Assembly (NCBI GenBank): GCA_024362935.1
Contig: JANCRA010000019.1
Span: 9,048,501-9,112,500, forward strand
Source: Setophaga petechia
Taxonomy: Eukaryota; Chordata; Aves; Passeriformes; Parulidae
Reading direction: 5' to 3'
Length of the DNA stretch: 64,000 nt
Shown: piece by piece, positions 26,301 through 41,300 of the stretch
How positions within the stretch are numbered: the first letter of the stretch is position 1
How the letters are laid out: every line of letters starts with the position of its first letter
Translations under genes and position numbers: made by a program
The notes under the pieces: generated by a model
The model's input: the letters and a program-made list of their open reading frames with translations, nothing else
Database searches by the model: none
What the model was told of the DNA's origin: nothing

Positions 26301-29300
26301 TACACAGTGAAGATTAAGAAATCATTCCAGGTAGCAGAGAAAACCCCCTGGAAAGATTATTCTGTACAGAAAAAATTCTGAGAAACTTCTCAGTTTTCAT
26401 CCAGACCCCACTCAACCAAAAGGCTACTGAACCCAATCCTTATTTAGCAAAAGTTGACAGACATTAGCAGGGGGCCTGTCTCAAAACATGACTTTCTCTA
26501 AACTGAGTAAGGATCTGAGATTCTGGCTTTAAATTCAATAAACATTCATCAAATTAAAACCCTACCCCTTAAATCTATTCCTTTCTCTACCACAGAAATA
26601 CTTTCTATGTCAATATGAAAAGGCATCATGGTAGATTTTTACACAAATTTGGAGTCCTGGGATGACAGATTCTGGCAAGAATCAGAGTCAATGTATATGA
26701 CCTATCACATTCATCAGTTCTGGAAACCAGTGTCTCAATAAAAAACACAGTTACAAAAATGTACATTTTTCCCCTGTCTGGGGCACTGACTGCTCTGTGG
26801 AATTCTGCAGGGTCTAAAGCTCACTGAGAGCAAAAATGATCTTTTAAGCTCTGCTGATGACCTTACTTCATTCCTAGCTCACAGATAAAATATATAATGA
26901 CAGGATAATTTATGTTGGAAGTCACCTCTGAAGTTCAACTCTTTCACAGCAGCACCAACTTCAGAGTTAGCTACTAATTTAAAGTCAGATCAGGTTTTTC
27001 AGGTCCTTGTCCAACTAAGTTTTGTACATCTCCAACTACAGAAGTCTCACAACCTCTCTAGATAACCTGTTCTGTGCTTGACCTCCCCATAATTTATTTC
27101 TCCTTCCACCTAATCAGAATATCTCCTGTTGCAACCTGTGTCCCTTGCCTCTTGTTCTTTTGCACTCCCCAGGATTCTCTGAGCCCAGGCATGAATTGCT
27201 TGTGACCACCAAATCAGCATCTCATGTTTGACACCTGAATGATGCACTTTCTCAAAGCTCCTCAGTCACCCACTTGTATGAATGACCATGTTTCACCCAA
27301 GCTTACTTTCAACTAAGCTTGCCCAACTCTTAAAATGTCAGGAAAGTTGCTACTAGCTCTGTCCCTTACTGTGACCAACTGCTGTGCATGTGTCACCCAA
27401 GTGTCAGACCAAAAATGACACAGGCTAATTCCTTACACCCTGAAAATACAACCTGAAATAAATCACAGCTCATCATCTATTATGAGGTATCTGATTAATG
27501 GTACAGGGAGAAGAAGAACTCTGCAACAGCATTTCTGCACTCTTGTATGACCCTAATGTTCCAAATTTGCTATGAACCTGCACAGTCTGGACTATCCTGC
27601 TACCATAAAAAGCAGCTCATATGTTATATGAATATCTTCTGCTTTCTTTATGAATAGTTTCTACTTTCTTTATGAATACATACTGCTAAATGACTGAAAC
27701 TCTAATTTGCTGTTCAATGTGCTACATTTCCACTGGCTAAGTCAGGCAGTATGGAATAGAGCACCAAGCTCGTGCTCCATAGGAGTCAAAAGGAAATGTG
27801 CCAACAGCAAAAATTCTCCTGACCCCCCTGGCACCAGAACCAGGCTCTACAGGGGTCTGATAAAACCACTGGCAGCTCAGGCAGCAAGAGACAACAAGAA
27901 ACACCTGCACGGCCTCGGTGTAGGTCCTGCCTCAACTTAATTGGCAACCATAACCCATATTGCAAGAGCTTGTGACATGGGGGATTATTCTGTTTAACAG
28001 GCTCCTGCTTGTGCTCTATGCACAGTAGAAGCCCAAAAATTTTAAATAATTCCTCTTTAGATCAATAGGAACATCTGATTGGGACACAATCATCAGTGTG
28101 CCTGCTTGAAACTGTGCAGCTGGCACAATCAACCATTGCATTTTTCCACTCTTGATTGAGAAGCTAATTATTACAAAAGCTTCTTTCTTCAGTGCATGCT
28201 GCATCATGTGTAAATTAATCTTCTAGTAACCTTTGTTCTTTGCTCAGAACTAGGATATACAGCTATTCCTTGCTAGCTGTGCCACCAGCTGTCACAAGCT
28301 CCGGAAAAGTCTGCTTAGTCTAAGAATATTACAGGATAGAAGGCACCTCTCAATAGATGTCTCAAGGATGAGAGGTTTGTCGTTGCTTTCATATATTCCC
28401 AATTCTTATTTCAATGTATACAGGCTATACATCAAACTAATAATAGGGGAATACTGCATTACAATGTCTTAATCAGAGGGGCACCTAAAAACATGTCAGT
28501 CTGGAAATTCTGAGCAGACTGGGTTTTGTGATATTTCTGTCACTGCTGAGAAAGAGTGTTGCTGAAACACTCTTTTGATTCCATAAACATGGTCTCAGGG
28601 ATAAACCTACATCTCTAAGGTAAATTAAAGCAGATTTAGAATTCCTCTGCTAAAGATTATAGAGACATCAAAGGCTCTCCTGGACTCACCCAAGTTTGCC
28701 AGGGATCAGTACATTCCAGTTTCATTCACAACATGCCATAAAAGTGGAGTAGGGAACAGTAAAAGTGGCAAACTCTGGCTACCTAACTACAGCCAGCAGG
28801 AAGGATTGAGAGGGATGAAATGAAGCTCAGGATTTCAGCTAGTAATAGTGGAAGGCAACAGAGTCTAGTTGTACAATAATGATGTGTAATTTCAACAGCA
28901 CAAATATTGCGTAAGCAACATCTCAGGAGGACAAAATGTGGAAAAATTGTGTCTTGCTATTTTACATGTGCACAAGAATTTATGAGTTGATACTTGACTT
29001 GGCACTGAATTGTTTCAGGAAGCAATTGACTAAGCTGTTGGCAGTGACCATAACATACAGTAATTAAGTTCCAAATCCTCACAAGGGGACCAAACCAAGG
29101 ATATGACCAGGGCACACAGCTTCCAGAAAAGGGATTAAAAAAACAGAAAGTTAGTTATTAACAGCCTGAAGGAGAGGTTTAGCAAAATAAAGTTAATGGA
29201 ATTGATAAAGAGACTGTTTGAAAATGTCTTAGGAGAAGCAGGAGTACATGTATATCACACCACAAAACAAAGAAACAAATACCCATAAAGTCTTCATGGT

Positions 29301-32300
29301 TAAACACTATAGTTCAGTCAATGTAAACATGCTTCCTTTGAAAATGCAAAGGTAAATTGAAGCAAATTAGTAGATCATGAACTCAGGGCAAAATGAAAAA
29401 GAGGATGAGAATGTCAATAGGTTATAAATTAGTGCACTTGGTTTATGCTTCCATACTTGAATTTTTCAATGCTTCTGTAGTGGATAGGTGCCAAAATGCC
29501 ACTAAATTGCAGTATCATTTAAATGTTCTTTAAAATTCCATGCATGGATCATTGTAATGAAAAAATTACATAAAGGGAACTCTGCCTATCTTTGAAAGCA
29601 ACACTAAGTTTACCACTAAAAGACATAATTGAAAGCAGCTCCAATGAACACAGATGATAACAGTTAGCATTAAAAATCTCCTGATTAATATAATATAGGA
29701 GAAGAAAATGCACACTTTCTGCTCAACTTCTGCTTGTTATAATTTATTGAAAGTGTTAAAGATCGAGCAGATCTAGTCTGCACTTTAATTGTCAGGCTGC
29801 AAGTGTGTTCAGAACAGGATGACATTCCCTGAACAAAGAAGTCTGTAATCTATGATCAGAGAAATTAGGTGCACGTAAATCAAGATGGAGCAGAGCACAA
29901 GGTATCCTGGAGATACTGTTCAAACAACTTCACAATCACAGAGTGAGATACTACATGTTTCAGGGCAAAAGCTAAATTCACAGCTAAAGCATGCTGAACA
30001 TATGCTTGACTGGGACACCACTGTAGTCCAGAACCTTTGCTGGCTGGTGCTCTCCTCTCCATGAACATCTTTGAAACAAGAACAGCTGGAAAAAACGTTA
30101 TTTTTGTTGAATCATAGAAGCAAGGACTGCAAAGATACCTTTCAAAATCTATTCTCTTTCCAAACAAGCCAGCCTAGGGAAAGCAGAAGTAGTCTAAGCA
30201 ACTGAGTGGCATACCTTCAGATGTGCCACAAAAAAGGTAACGAATCCTGGGACTATTGAATTATTTGTAGCATCTCAGGAAACACTACTGCAGTTTCTTT
30301 TGGCAAACTCACTAAAGAAGTATCTACATAACAGAATAATAAAAACATTGCAACATCTAATATTAAACAGGAATCTCTGTTCTCTTTGAAAAGTCTAATC
30401 ACATGCAGCATCCTCATTTCATTTTACACAAAGAACTATTGGTTCATTTGAAAAATGAAATTAACAGCAGGAAGTACTGATGTACATGGAAAAACTCAAA
30501 ACACGGCAGCTACAAAGAGTAAGCTAAAAGAAAAGCAATGGGAACCATAAAAATCCAACCAGCACTCTCTGTTCTGGGAAAAAAAGCCAGAAGGCCTAAA
30601 AAAGTGGGGGGGGAAAAAAAAGGAATCTTCATGGTTAATGCAACTGCAACATAGATGTTTTCACCTCTGTCCTTGTTTGCCCACAGAAGTCACTGACACG
30701 TAACATTAGCGTGCCTGTTTCTTAGGAAAATCACTGGCAAAAACATCGTAGGGTGTCGGGGAAACTGAGGATACATAATTTGTCATCTGTATGTATTTTT
30801 TTTCTTCATGTTTGAAATCACAAGCGCAGCTTATGTGTACTGGCAGTCACAAGAGATTAAAAGAAAACAGGAATTAATCAAAATTAACTTTTTTAACTGT
30901 AATGTAAGTATACAGGCTAAGAAAAGGACTGAAAAAGGCATGAAAGGACTGAAAATGTCTCTCTCTCTATGCTGCCAACTTTCAATATCACCCTAATGGT
31001 AAGAAACTAAACAGCTACACAGTAATTACTGTCAGATTCATAGGTCAGACTCTTCACTGTGCCAAGTTTCTGCTCAGTGTGCGAAGCAAGGAGCACCACA
31101 GAGCAGCTTATTGTTCCCTACTATGTTTGGCCCCAGAAAACATGCAGGCTGAAGTGCCCTGGGTCTGCCTTTACCTATGCTAACAGAAACAAATATACTT
31201 TTAAGCCTTTCTTTTTCCTTCCTTTGAAATATGAAAGCCAGGAAGGAAAAAGCAAGGGTTTTACTGCAAGATTCTCCAGCCTACCTTCACTCTGGGTTCT
31301 TACCAGGCTGAGAGGGTGCATGTGCATGTCTGCATGTGCTTTTATAGCTCCACAGTTAGGGTGAAGCTTGGAAAAAAGACTGGACCTTGATGGATAGTTG
31401 ATTACATTACAGACTAGCAGTATCATCAAGAAGACAGAAAACACAAAAAGCTACAGGTTAAGAATTTAATTCTGGAGGTGCCACTTATATTACTAAGTAT
31501 TTAATAAAAGCATGTTCAGTTCCAAAGTGTTGCCTGCGATCTATTGTCTATTGGATTTAAAACCAGACTGTTCGTGGGAGGTTTTAAATCGCCAATTTAA
31601 TTTTCAGTGGTAGACTCTCTCATGAAGGCAGAATAGAAAACACTCCTTCCCAGTTAATTTACCCTGTTTTGTTAATAACTGATTTGTATCCCACAGTTCT
31701 CTGTGTTTCAAAGGTAATGGTCTGTCTTAAGATGTGAGAATCTGCAGCTGCATATTATCTTCTTAAGTCATAATCTCGACTGTTATCCAGGGAGCAGTTG
31801 TTCTTCCATAATACACTCCTCTAGGAAACTCAGGCAGGTTTTCGTTTTCCTGTAATGTTGGCTAAGCTTCCTTTAAAATAATAAACTTTGTTATGCTTCT
31901 CCAACAGTTTTCTCTTGAATTTCAAGTTTGCAGATTGTGTAATAGCATGCTATACTTTTCTCTTCCAGAGTTCCATGAACTCCACAAATTTTGCTACACT
32001 TTAGCTGTTTCCCCACTCAGCTCATTATGTGGCTTAATGCTGGGATAGTAAAAAGTCAGGAATGATCAGTACCTCATTAACAACAGTGTGGCCTACGGAC
32101 CAGAGCATCAGATAGCCCAGTGGTTAAATTAGCAAAACAGGATTTACAACCCAAGTTAGGTATTCCAACACAACAGTGTCTGAAACTCTTACTAGAATCC
32201 AAGCATCTAGGAATCATGAGTCAGTTCTCCCCCACTGCTACAGAAGGCATCATGTGTGACCACAGCCAAACAATTTAATCCCTCTGAACTTGTTTCCTAC

Positions 32301-35300
32301 CAGTTCCTTGGCATTAGCAATAGAACTCATCTCCCTTGCACTGATGTTTTAAGGATTATATTATTTGTGCTCATGATACACTCAGGCACAACAGGAAATA
32401 CTTCTGGAAGCCCCCTAAGGTTTTCAGATCTCAGGTGATCTACACGTTTCATCGTTTACCTCTTGAGGGCCATGAGTGCACCACTAACACAAATAACACA
32501 AAATCTGGGGCTAGCATCAAAAAGCTATTACTTCTGGTTTTTAAAGTATTTACTATGCATTGGGGCCAGTCTTGGAACTGGTCCTGACTTAAGCATGCAG
32601 CATGGAAAACAACAAAATAAGGAATCTCCTTTCCTCTTCTTCAACAAGTGATAAGTTTTAGATAGTAAAACAGTTAGGCCTAGTGGTTAGGGCAAAGTGC
32701 CAAGGAAAACCAAATAGGAAAATCAAGGCAGCAGGAAACTGAAGCAAAATACATGCAGAGTGCCAGCAAGGATCATGGCAGAAATTAGAAAATTATGTAC
32801 AACTGAAGCAAATCACAGCAAGGGCACACAGCCAAGAAAAATGGCAAAGACCTGAGCAGCAATCTTGCTGAGCTCCAAACTAAGTTTAAATCCTCTTCAG
32901 AAGTCCCATCTGCTAAGACACTACAGAATGTCTTCTCCCACAGCAGCTCCATAAGTAGCCATTCTGTTAGAGCTGGGGAACAGAGTTTTCCATAAGGGTT
33001 GTCTGACAGCAACCTCTACATCCATGAATCCAAGCACTTGTGTAAGAAAGTCGAGCTAAGGAGAAGGCAAAGCTGTAAATCTGCTCAAGAAATGGAAAAG
33101 AATTCCATACTTTTAAAAGTGTCAGAGGCTGTAGAGGGGTATGCTAAGAGCTGTTCTGTCCAGGGTTACACTCCTGCCTCCACAAGGATGCAGTGCCACC
33201 AAACAGGCTGCAACTGAACATCTCACCTTAGCCCAGCAGGGCTGCACGAAAATTTGATGTAGGCAAAACACAAAGACTGCCTGTGGCTTCTGGCAGAACT
33301 AAACTCAGACTAGCAGACTAATAGACTGAGATTAGGTGAAATGGGGAGGCCAGAGAAGGGCTCCTCTCTTCAGTTGCTCCTCATTTTCTTCTCATTCCCT
33401 TTTCCTCCACCTAACTTTTCTCCTCTTGCAACTTTTTCCTTGTTAGTTTGTCCTCTTCTGCTCAGTCATTTTTAGTTTGAACTATTTATTTCTTCAATGA
33501 ATACTGAAATTCTCTATCCTGTTAGAAGTTACCAATCACAGATGATTGCAATTGCCACCTCAAAACTGGATTAGGTGAATATGGGCCACAAAGCTTCTCC
33601 ACGCAAAACTCAAATGAGTCTTAAAAACAGACAGAAAGATAAAGAGGCTTTAGTAAACACTGTTAATACCACTCCTCTTTGACCTGGTGTCTGGCAGCTC
33701 ATTCATCTTCCACAACCCAATAAATATATGGTAGATTTTGTATAGAAGGGTAGCATATTTGCTGCCTCTAAAGTTGTGTACCTTTTTCCACAGGGTTTAA
33801 CTTAAATTTTTTTCAGGTGTTAGACTAGATAAAAGCACATTTGTGCAAGTACATCAGCCTATTTTTGCACCTGCTTTCAGGAATTCACATTAGAAAGCAC
33901 ACAGGTGCATTCCTGAAAAATTAAAACGACATGTGAGTGAGTAAAACAAGGGCCAATTGAAGCCCATATTGGCAAATTACCCAAAACCAAAGTATACTCC
34001 AGAGACTGCATGTGCCTACTTAGGTCAAATTAACCCTCAACAACAATAAAAACTTAACACTGAAAGAACTTAAAACATTGGTAATCTCAGAAGTCATAAG
34101 CTGGTCATGTGTGCTTTTACAATGATGCTAATTTTTTCTTTACCTTGTTGCTGGTTTCACGTTTCCCTGTACATTGGGAAGAGACAAAGACCACACAGCA
34201 TTGTTCCACCACAAAAAATCCAAAGAGAAGTCACATCAATTAGAGGATTGCAGAATGTATGATACATAGAAAAATGCAGAAAAATACTTAAACACCTGCA
34301 CATTTGGGACTAGGATCCCACATAACATGATTCACTGACAGTCCTGGAATTTCTGCTGAGACCAATTTTGTCCATGGAGTGCTGTATAAATCTAAGTATT
34401 ACTGTTACATTCCTAAATGGCATCTACACAACATGTAAAAAATTGCTTTTGTAGAAATCACTGAGATATAGAAAACAGAACTGAAAACATCTGTTTAAAT
34501 ATTGGCACGATTTTCCTGTCTTTTTTCCCACAATTCTGTCCTCAAAAATTAAATACTGTCCAATGAAAATATCTACTTTAAACAATTACTAGTCTTATTC
34601 ATAACCTGACAAGGATATCAGCTATTACACGAATGTCATCATTTCCTTATAAGGCACACTGTGTTTAATCACAGCTAAGTGTTCACCTGCAATCATTCCA
34701 AAATTTAGAAGATTGTCCAAGATTCTTAGTAACAAGTTAATATTCCACCAGAAAACTTGGACAGTGTCTGAACAGAGTTCCAGACCTCGGCATGATGCTA
34801 CATAAACTCTTCTGGAATCTGTTCTTTTTTCCTCCTGTTAAATTCATAGATATCCTTCATCTTGTTCTGCCAATATGAGTGGAATAATTAATTATTTTTT
34901 TCACAGGCAGGCAATCAATACAACCAACTAAGGCAACAGGATTTACGCCTTGCTTTATTTTTTAGAGTTTATTACTTGGATCATAGTTCTAATAAAAGAA
35001 ACTACTATCATAATGGTTTGAATTCTGCTTGCCATTCATACCTACCCAGTCCTTCTGCAGTTTGTCAGTCTCTGAATAAAGAAGGAGAGACATATTGGCA
35101 AGCACACTGTTTCTCGGGCCTTCCATTACAATTAAAAATACTCTGGTTTATTTTTTTGTCCAGATAAGGTAATAGGAAAATGATTTAAAGAGACAGCAGG
35201 GTCAAACAGCCTTGGCAAAGAATATTACAAGTTGATAAAAAATAAATTTCTGTGTTGAAAGCATGATACTTTTCTCTCCAGAAATGCCAGAAAGGGCACT

Positions 35301-38300
35301 GTGTGCAGATATCTGATTTCAGAGCTAGGGACAGAGAAAGCCCCACATTGAAGACTGTAAAGGCTTTAGTAGGTGAGCGTAATGTTAACAGCTTCACCTG
35401 AAACCCTAACCCTTTAATTGTGTTACATGAGTACTTCAGGCACCATTTCTTGTTAGCAAAGGAAAACGTTACGGTTTAAATCAAATTGAGGGTAGGATAT
35501 ATGTTTTGCACTGTTAGCTTCATTGCAGCAGGTATTTCAGTTACTCTGGAAGGGTCTACAGAATTAATTAGTTTGCATTTTGTTATCCAACAGAAAGAAA
35601 TATTTTTTATTCCGGTCTAGAACTGAGTTTGGTCCTTGCAGCAACTGTATTTTCTTGTGTTCTATTCAAAAAATGTAGAACGAACAATAATAGCTTTTAA
35701 TCTTCCTGCACATCTTGGAAACATTTTTTAAATTATTTTCTGCCAACCCCCTTCTACTGAGAGCTTTCACATGGTTCGTAGCTAATGTAATCCTACATTT
35801 TAAAGAGGATGGATTGCAGGGAATTATCCTCCTTGTTATATTGCAAGTGGTGAAAGGAACCTTTTTATTTTCCCTGATACAGTTTTATTTCACAACAGGA
35901 GCCTGGAAACAACTGTGCCTTTATGGTCAGTTTGTGCTTTTGGTCATACCACCATTTGACTAAGAGGAAGAGACAACTTTCAGGCCCCCTTATATTTTTC
36001 CCTGTTTCCCTTCATTTCCGAAGTAGTGAAAACATTTTTTTCCCCATAAACCTGCATTGATGTTATCATGTGATTTACTTTCTCCTGCTGGATTTAATTT
36101 CTTTTTTGACTGTAAATTCATTCAGCCTGGCACTATAATATGCTGTGTTTATACAGAGATCAGATACAATAGGAACTCATTTTTAGCTGCTCCCATTTCA
36201 CTTTGTTAACAAAAATAAATAGCAGCAATTTGCAATTCTCATCCTCTTCTATCTCCCTGTCATACATCAGAGGTAAGGGAAAGAGTCGGTTTCATTAGTT
36301 CTTCATTTGCTTTTGCTCCTTCTCCAACCCACACTCTTGGTATCAAGGAGAGGAGTAAAGATGCCAAATAGTTCCTCTCCTTCCTACACCTCTATCAGCT
36401 CCAGGTAAATCACATGTGTAAATAGTTCCTCTCCTTCCTACACCTCTATCAGCTCCAGGTAAATCACATGTGTAAATATGGATTTCACTGCCTTGTGGAA
36501 ATTTGTACTCTAAGGCACAGATATTTGGTACCCTGTTCCATTTGCTAGCATGAAACAGTCTCCCAGTGTGAAGACCCTTACTAAACATGTAACACATGTC
36601 ATGGCCAAGACATCTTTGGCCAAAAGGCAAAGTAGCACTCTTTTATGTGAAGTAGTGAGAAGAAATTCTAGAGAAAGTTGCACAAATGTTTCCTTCTGAT
36701 TCCTGCCCAAAGGGCAAGAGCAGTCTTCATGCTCTTTTTTTCATGAAAAAAAAGGGAGGAGTATTGGTACATGAAACCCTCTGCTTTTCCTTGGTTTAAG
36801 TTACCGTACTTGCTTTTGACAAATATTTTTGTTTTGTCCTGTTTTCCTGACTTATTGCAAACACAGATTTTTCAGTGAAAATGAAAACACTGTCATATCA
36901 CTGTCTACATTCTGGTTTCTTCAGTCAATGAAGGTGGAAAACACATCTTTGCTGAACCTTATTTAAGAATTAAAAAAAAAAAGAATTCAGCCTCCAAGCC
37001 ACATGAACAACATTTTTGGACAATATGTATTAGCTCAAGAAGCTGTTCCAGAGGTTACACAAGCTTTGTGATCTACCCAACTTCATCATGAAACTATATA
37101 TCCTAATAACATGCAAAGGCCCTGGCTGTGTAGTAAGAAGTAATGGATTTTTGCACTGAGAAACATGGGATACTACCCAAATAATACAGGATATTGCCTA
37201 ACTTCTTTTATAGAAATTATGGTACTAAGTGGAAAAGACTAAGGAAGTTATTGAAGATTGGCCTTCCAAACTTTGAAAAATCACCCTCTTTTTGAAACTC
37301 TTTTACAAAGGTCATTACATGGTAATCTGAAGCTGTTTCACAACAATTTTGTCCAGTGTAATAAAATAAAGCTGTATACTCTTCAGCCCTAAAAAAACCA
37401 GACTGTTGCTCCAGTCAATACTTAGTCTCAGATAGTCATCTCAGATCTCATCAAAGTAAAAGCTGATTTTTTTAGAACTGCTCCGTTCAGGTTTTAAAAT
37501 AGAGTAGTAGAGTGTGTAATCTAGGCCAACCTGTTGTGTTGTTAATGTACCCACTTAAACCAGGCACTTCCATTTTCATATTACCTCTTACCTCCTTGTT
37601 TTCCTCTCACAAAGAGAAGAGAATCCCTATCATTTGCCATGGAAATAATTTCTAGTTCCTTAGGAAGGTGCCCTACTAGATTTATTACACTTGAAAAAGA
37701 CCCAAACTTACACTTGGTGTGCAACATATTCCTAGGCATGCACTGATGCACAAGCAACTGCCAGCTTATTTTGTACAAAAGCATAAACTACAGCAGACTG
37801 CTTGGATGTAGCCAAAATAGGCATCAATGCCTGTTTGTGCTCAATAACCAACAAACTCAGTTCAGCTGATTAAAGCATGGTACTTATAACACCAAGATTG
37901 TGGGATCAATTACAGGGGCCATTTACTTAAGGATGATCCATGTGGGCCCCTTCCAAGACAGGATATTCTGTTAATCTGTGAAACCCAGTGGAAATCAAGG
38001 CAAATATACATTCAGAATTTAATGATTTCCAACAACTGTATAAACCAATGTCAATGTCAAAAGCTAAGAAAATAAGATTTCCTGGTCCATGATCAAAGCT
38101 ATTGAGCTATTGTTAAAAAAAAAAAAAAAAAAAAAAGACAAGGCTATGCCTGGAATGCAAACAGCAATCTTCCATTCTGAAGTCCCAAGTGTGCTACCTA
38201 AACATTACAGTGGCCACAAGCACCCATTTTATTATTGTTCAAGTATAATATTTGACTTGGACAATTTGAGAGGGAATTAATATAACAGCTCTTTGTGCAT

Positions 38301-41300
38301 ATAGCAGAAGGAAATGCAGCTCATCTGTCAAAAAAACTGCTCTGTACTTTCTTGCACCTTGGGGCAGAAGACGATGAGTTGGCCATCTTCTGCCATAAGA
38401 ATTTATCTATTTACAAAATGAAACATTCACACTGTACTAAAAGTGTATTAGGGGTCAGACTTTTTCCTGCTAGAGAATTTTTGCATTAGTAATTATTTCT
38501 TGGAAGTTAGAGTTTAGTTGAAAGCTACTTAGGTGCAGGAAACAGAAAAACTCTGGCTTGCCCATCTCCAGGTGACGTTCTTCAACTGTGCCAGAACTCT
38601 GTTTGTGCAGCTGCTGTACTGCTTTTAAAGTAGGTGAAGAATGAAATCCCTTCATGACTTATTAAGTTTGTTGTTTTGTATCTCTGGGTCAAGCATATTT
38701 TTCTCTGGCTTGATCTGGAGTAGATAATTTTGGGGTTTCTGCAGATTCTCAATGAACTGCTCCCACATACCACCAAGACGGTTTGCAAGTGATCTTTAAT
38801 TAACAAAGAGACAGGCAATCCTAAAAGATTCCCAAGAACAGTTCTCAGCATAGTTCAATTGAGTATTTCTCAATCACCACATACTGGACCAGCCTTGAAG
38901 AAAAGCACTAAACAGAGCTATTTCATAATGCATTGGCTGCTTCCTGCCTCAGGGGAACACTGCAGTATCCTGAAGGTCTTACTGCCCATATAAATCATAC
39001 TGCATCTATTGTGCCAGGTAATCAGGATGTAGAAGTCATTGCCTTGTTTTCCCTTTGGCTGATCAGTCTTATCCATTCAAACAATTTTGCATTTCCAAGA
39101 CCTGCCTGAAATCAACCTGCAGAGGGGACCTACACATAGATGTGGTAGTTAGGGACATGGTTTAGGGCAGGACTTTGGCATTATTAGGTTTATGAATGGA
39201 CTTGTTGATTATAAAGGACTTCTCCAACATAAGTGATTCTATGATCTGACTGAATTCAACCTGAAAATTCCAAATTATTAAGTTTATATGTGGGAGGTTG
39301 TGATAGACCAGTGTAAAACAGCAAATGGCACAGACCAGAATCTGACCCAGAACTCTTAAAGAAAGTATTTGAACAACCCTAAGAACTAGATGGATTATGT
39401 AAGTCCACGGGATTTTTACACTTATTTCTGCAACAGTTGCTTTAATATTCTTTAATATTTTATATTCTTTTCTGTAAGACAGTTCTATTCCAGTAGTCAG
39501 GCACTTATGAACACTACAATAATAAATTTCCTAGCACTGAGCACAGTGAATAAAAGAAACAGTTTCAGACTCATGAGGGATTATGATAGATAAATAAGAC
39601 AAAAAATAAATTAAAGAACTCAAAAAAATCTTGAGTTTCTTTAAAACAAATAGTGTTCAACAAATGAAATAAAAGATAAAAGACACAAAACTGAAGTCAC
39701 CAAACATCAGGGTTGGCATATTTTAAAAGTGGTATTGCAGCCCAGGGCCTAAGGAATACTCCAAGCCATTCCTTGACAGTTGAAAGCAATGGGACAGTGG
39801 GAAACGAAAACAAACCGCTGCTGGAGGGCAGAAGAAACAGGACCAAGCATTTTGTGTTCCCTATGACACGAACCCCATGAGGAGCTGAATTTTTTAAGAC
39901 TGCATTATCAGTTTGCTTTTATTTCAAAATAATGTACATTTTCAGATCTTGGAGAACATACAGAGCACTATGACATAACTTTCAATTTTCAAGTATGTAA
40001 AGCTGTTTCATGAACAAATTGCTCTACACTTACTCCAAATCGACCTAAATTGTTATTACTCACCATGGAAATACTTCCAGTGGCTAGTTCTCCCCATCTA
40101 TAGCTATTAGTCAAGGTGACATAGGAAGTGTTGAAATGGCAGATCTTGTTAGAACACTAATAAGAAAGAAGTTAATAATTCTGCAAGTTAACTTTACGAC
40201 CAATTAATCATACAGTGTGATGAGTGCTGGAGGCATTCTATTCCAGATGCATATTCTAATTTACCTGCACTAAAGCACACCCCAGGAAGACAGCTTTGTG
40301 GTTGAGCTATAAAGCATGCAGAGCTAAAAGGAAGTTGCTTTTGGTCTATCAAGAATTCAGGCAATGAAATAAAATCTTTTGCATTTCATGGGTGCTATGC
40401 AATGCAGAGCACTCTTACCTCCATGGGAAAGGCCTTAAAATTAACTGTGTGCTCAGAACCACGCTGGTTTTCTCTCCCCCAGTGAAACCGGACATCGTGC
40501 AGTTCAAACTCGTGTCCCCGAGGTAACGGCCCCCCTATTAACACTGGGAAAGAAGATAAGTGGTAAAGAACTTGCCTTTCAAAGCAGACAAGCCACTGAA
40601 TATATTCTCCACAGACAACAAGGAGTCTGTGGCAATCTTCTATATTATTAAGGGTACCAGAGAGGAGAAGAGTTAAATTGACAGACTTGTCACCTTTACT
40701 TCTGAAGAAGCTTGCAGGTACAGAACATGAATTGAGGCAGTTATGAAAAACAGTAAAACTGCTGTCATACTGAACTCTTTGTTTTATGATGCAGAACACC
40801 AAATAAAAGCATTGTACCTCTACCAGTCAGAAGAGGGAATGTTTATTTGTCTTATCAAGACATTAGCTGTGTGTTCTAAACAGATGGCAGGGGTTCTGAA
40901 TTGAACTGGGAAGTAACCTCCAAGTTGTCCAAATGTTCAATTTCCATCACCTATATTTACTATGGGTCACAAAAATGGATAGAAAACTTTAGATAGCAAA
41001 TATTTTGCTGGCTAAAGGTGTTCACTCATGCACCACCTGTCAGGCTTCTGAGATACTGAACACCTCCACACCAAAATATAATCAAACCTACACACTGGAG
41101 CAAAACCAGCATATCTCATTTACTTAAAAACAGCTTCTAGGCAGCCATGAGTTTTTCTTACTTCAGTTTTTTAAACATCTGGAATTTCTTAAAAGCATCT
41201 GTCCACAATCACAACACGTGCACAAAAAAGTGTATATAGCTGCTCAGTACTTTGGCATTAATAGAGACTTCCACCAGAAGTAGTAAAAGCAAGGAATTGT

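Larger units (their letters stand above)
22449..40418 (-). other. CA8 intron 3 (18 kb)
   Basis: The largest intron, phase 0. It holds a GGAA microsatellite (23.25 kb), two CR1 tails (26.9 and 39.2 kb), a MIR-like SINE (32.1-32.4 kb), a 54-bp tandem duplication (36.4 kb), a tRNA/CR1 SINE (37.9 kb) and a long A tract. The rest appears to be unique AT-rich sequence with no supported gene. Confidence 0.85.

Noticed and set aside
30105..30180. Possible old CR1 head (TTGAATCATAGAAGCAAGGACT)
   Set aside because: Only a short resemblance to the CR1 terminal phrase. Not enough length to support a call.
32672..32720. Second tRNA-like SINE start (CCTAGTGGTTAGGGCAAAG)
   Set aside because: Only the head phrase is present; no core or tail follows.
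36735..36753. Palindrome TTTTTTTCATGAAAAAAA as a possible terminator or hairpin
   Set aside because: An AT-only inverted repeat of this kind arises easily in AT-rich eukaryotic introns. No bacterial-type terminator applies here.
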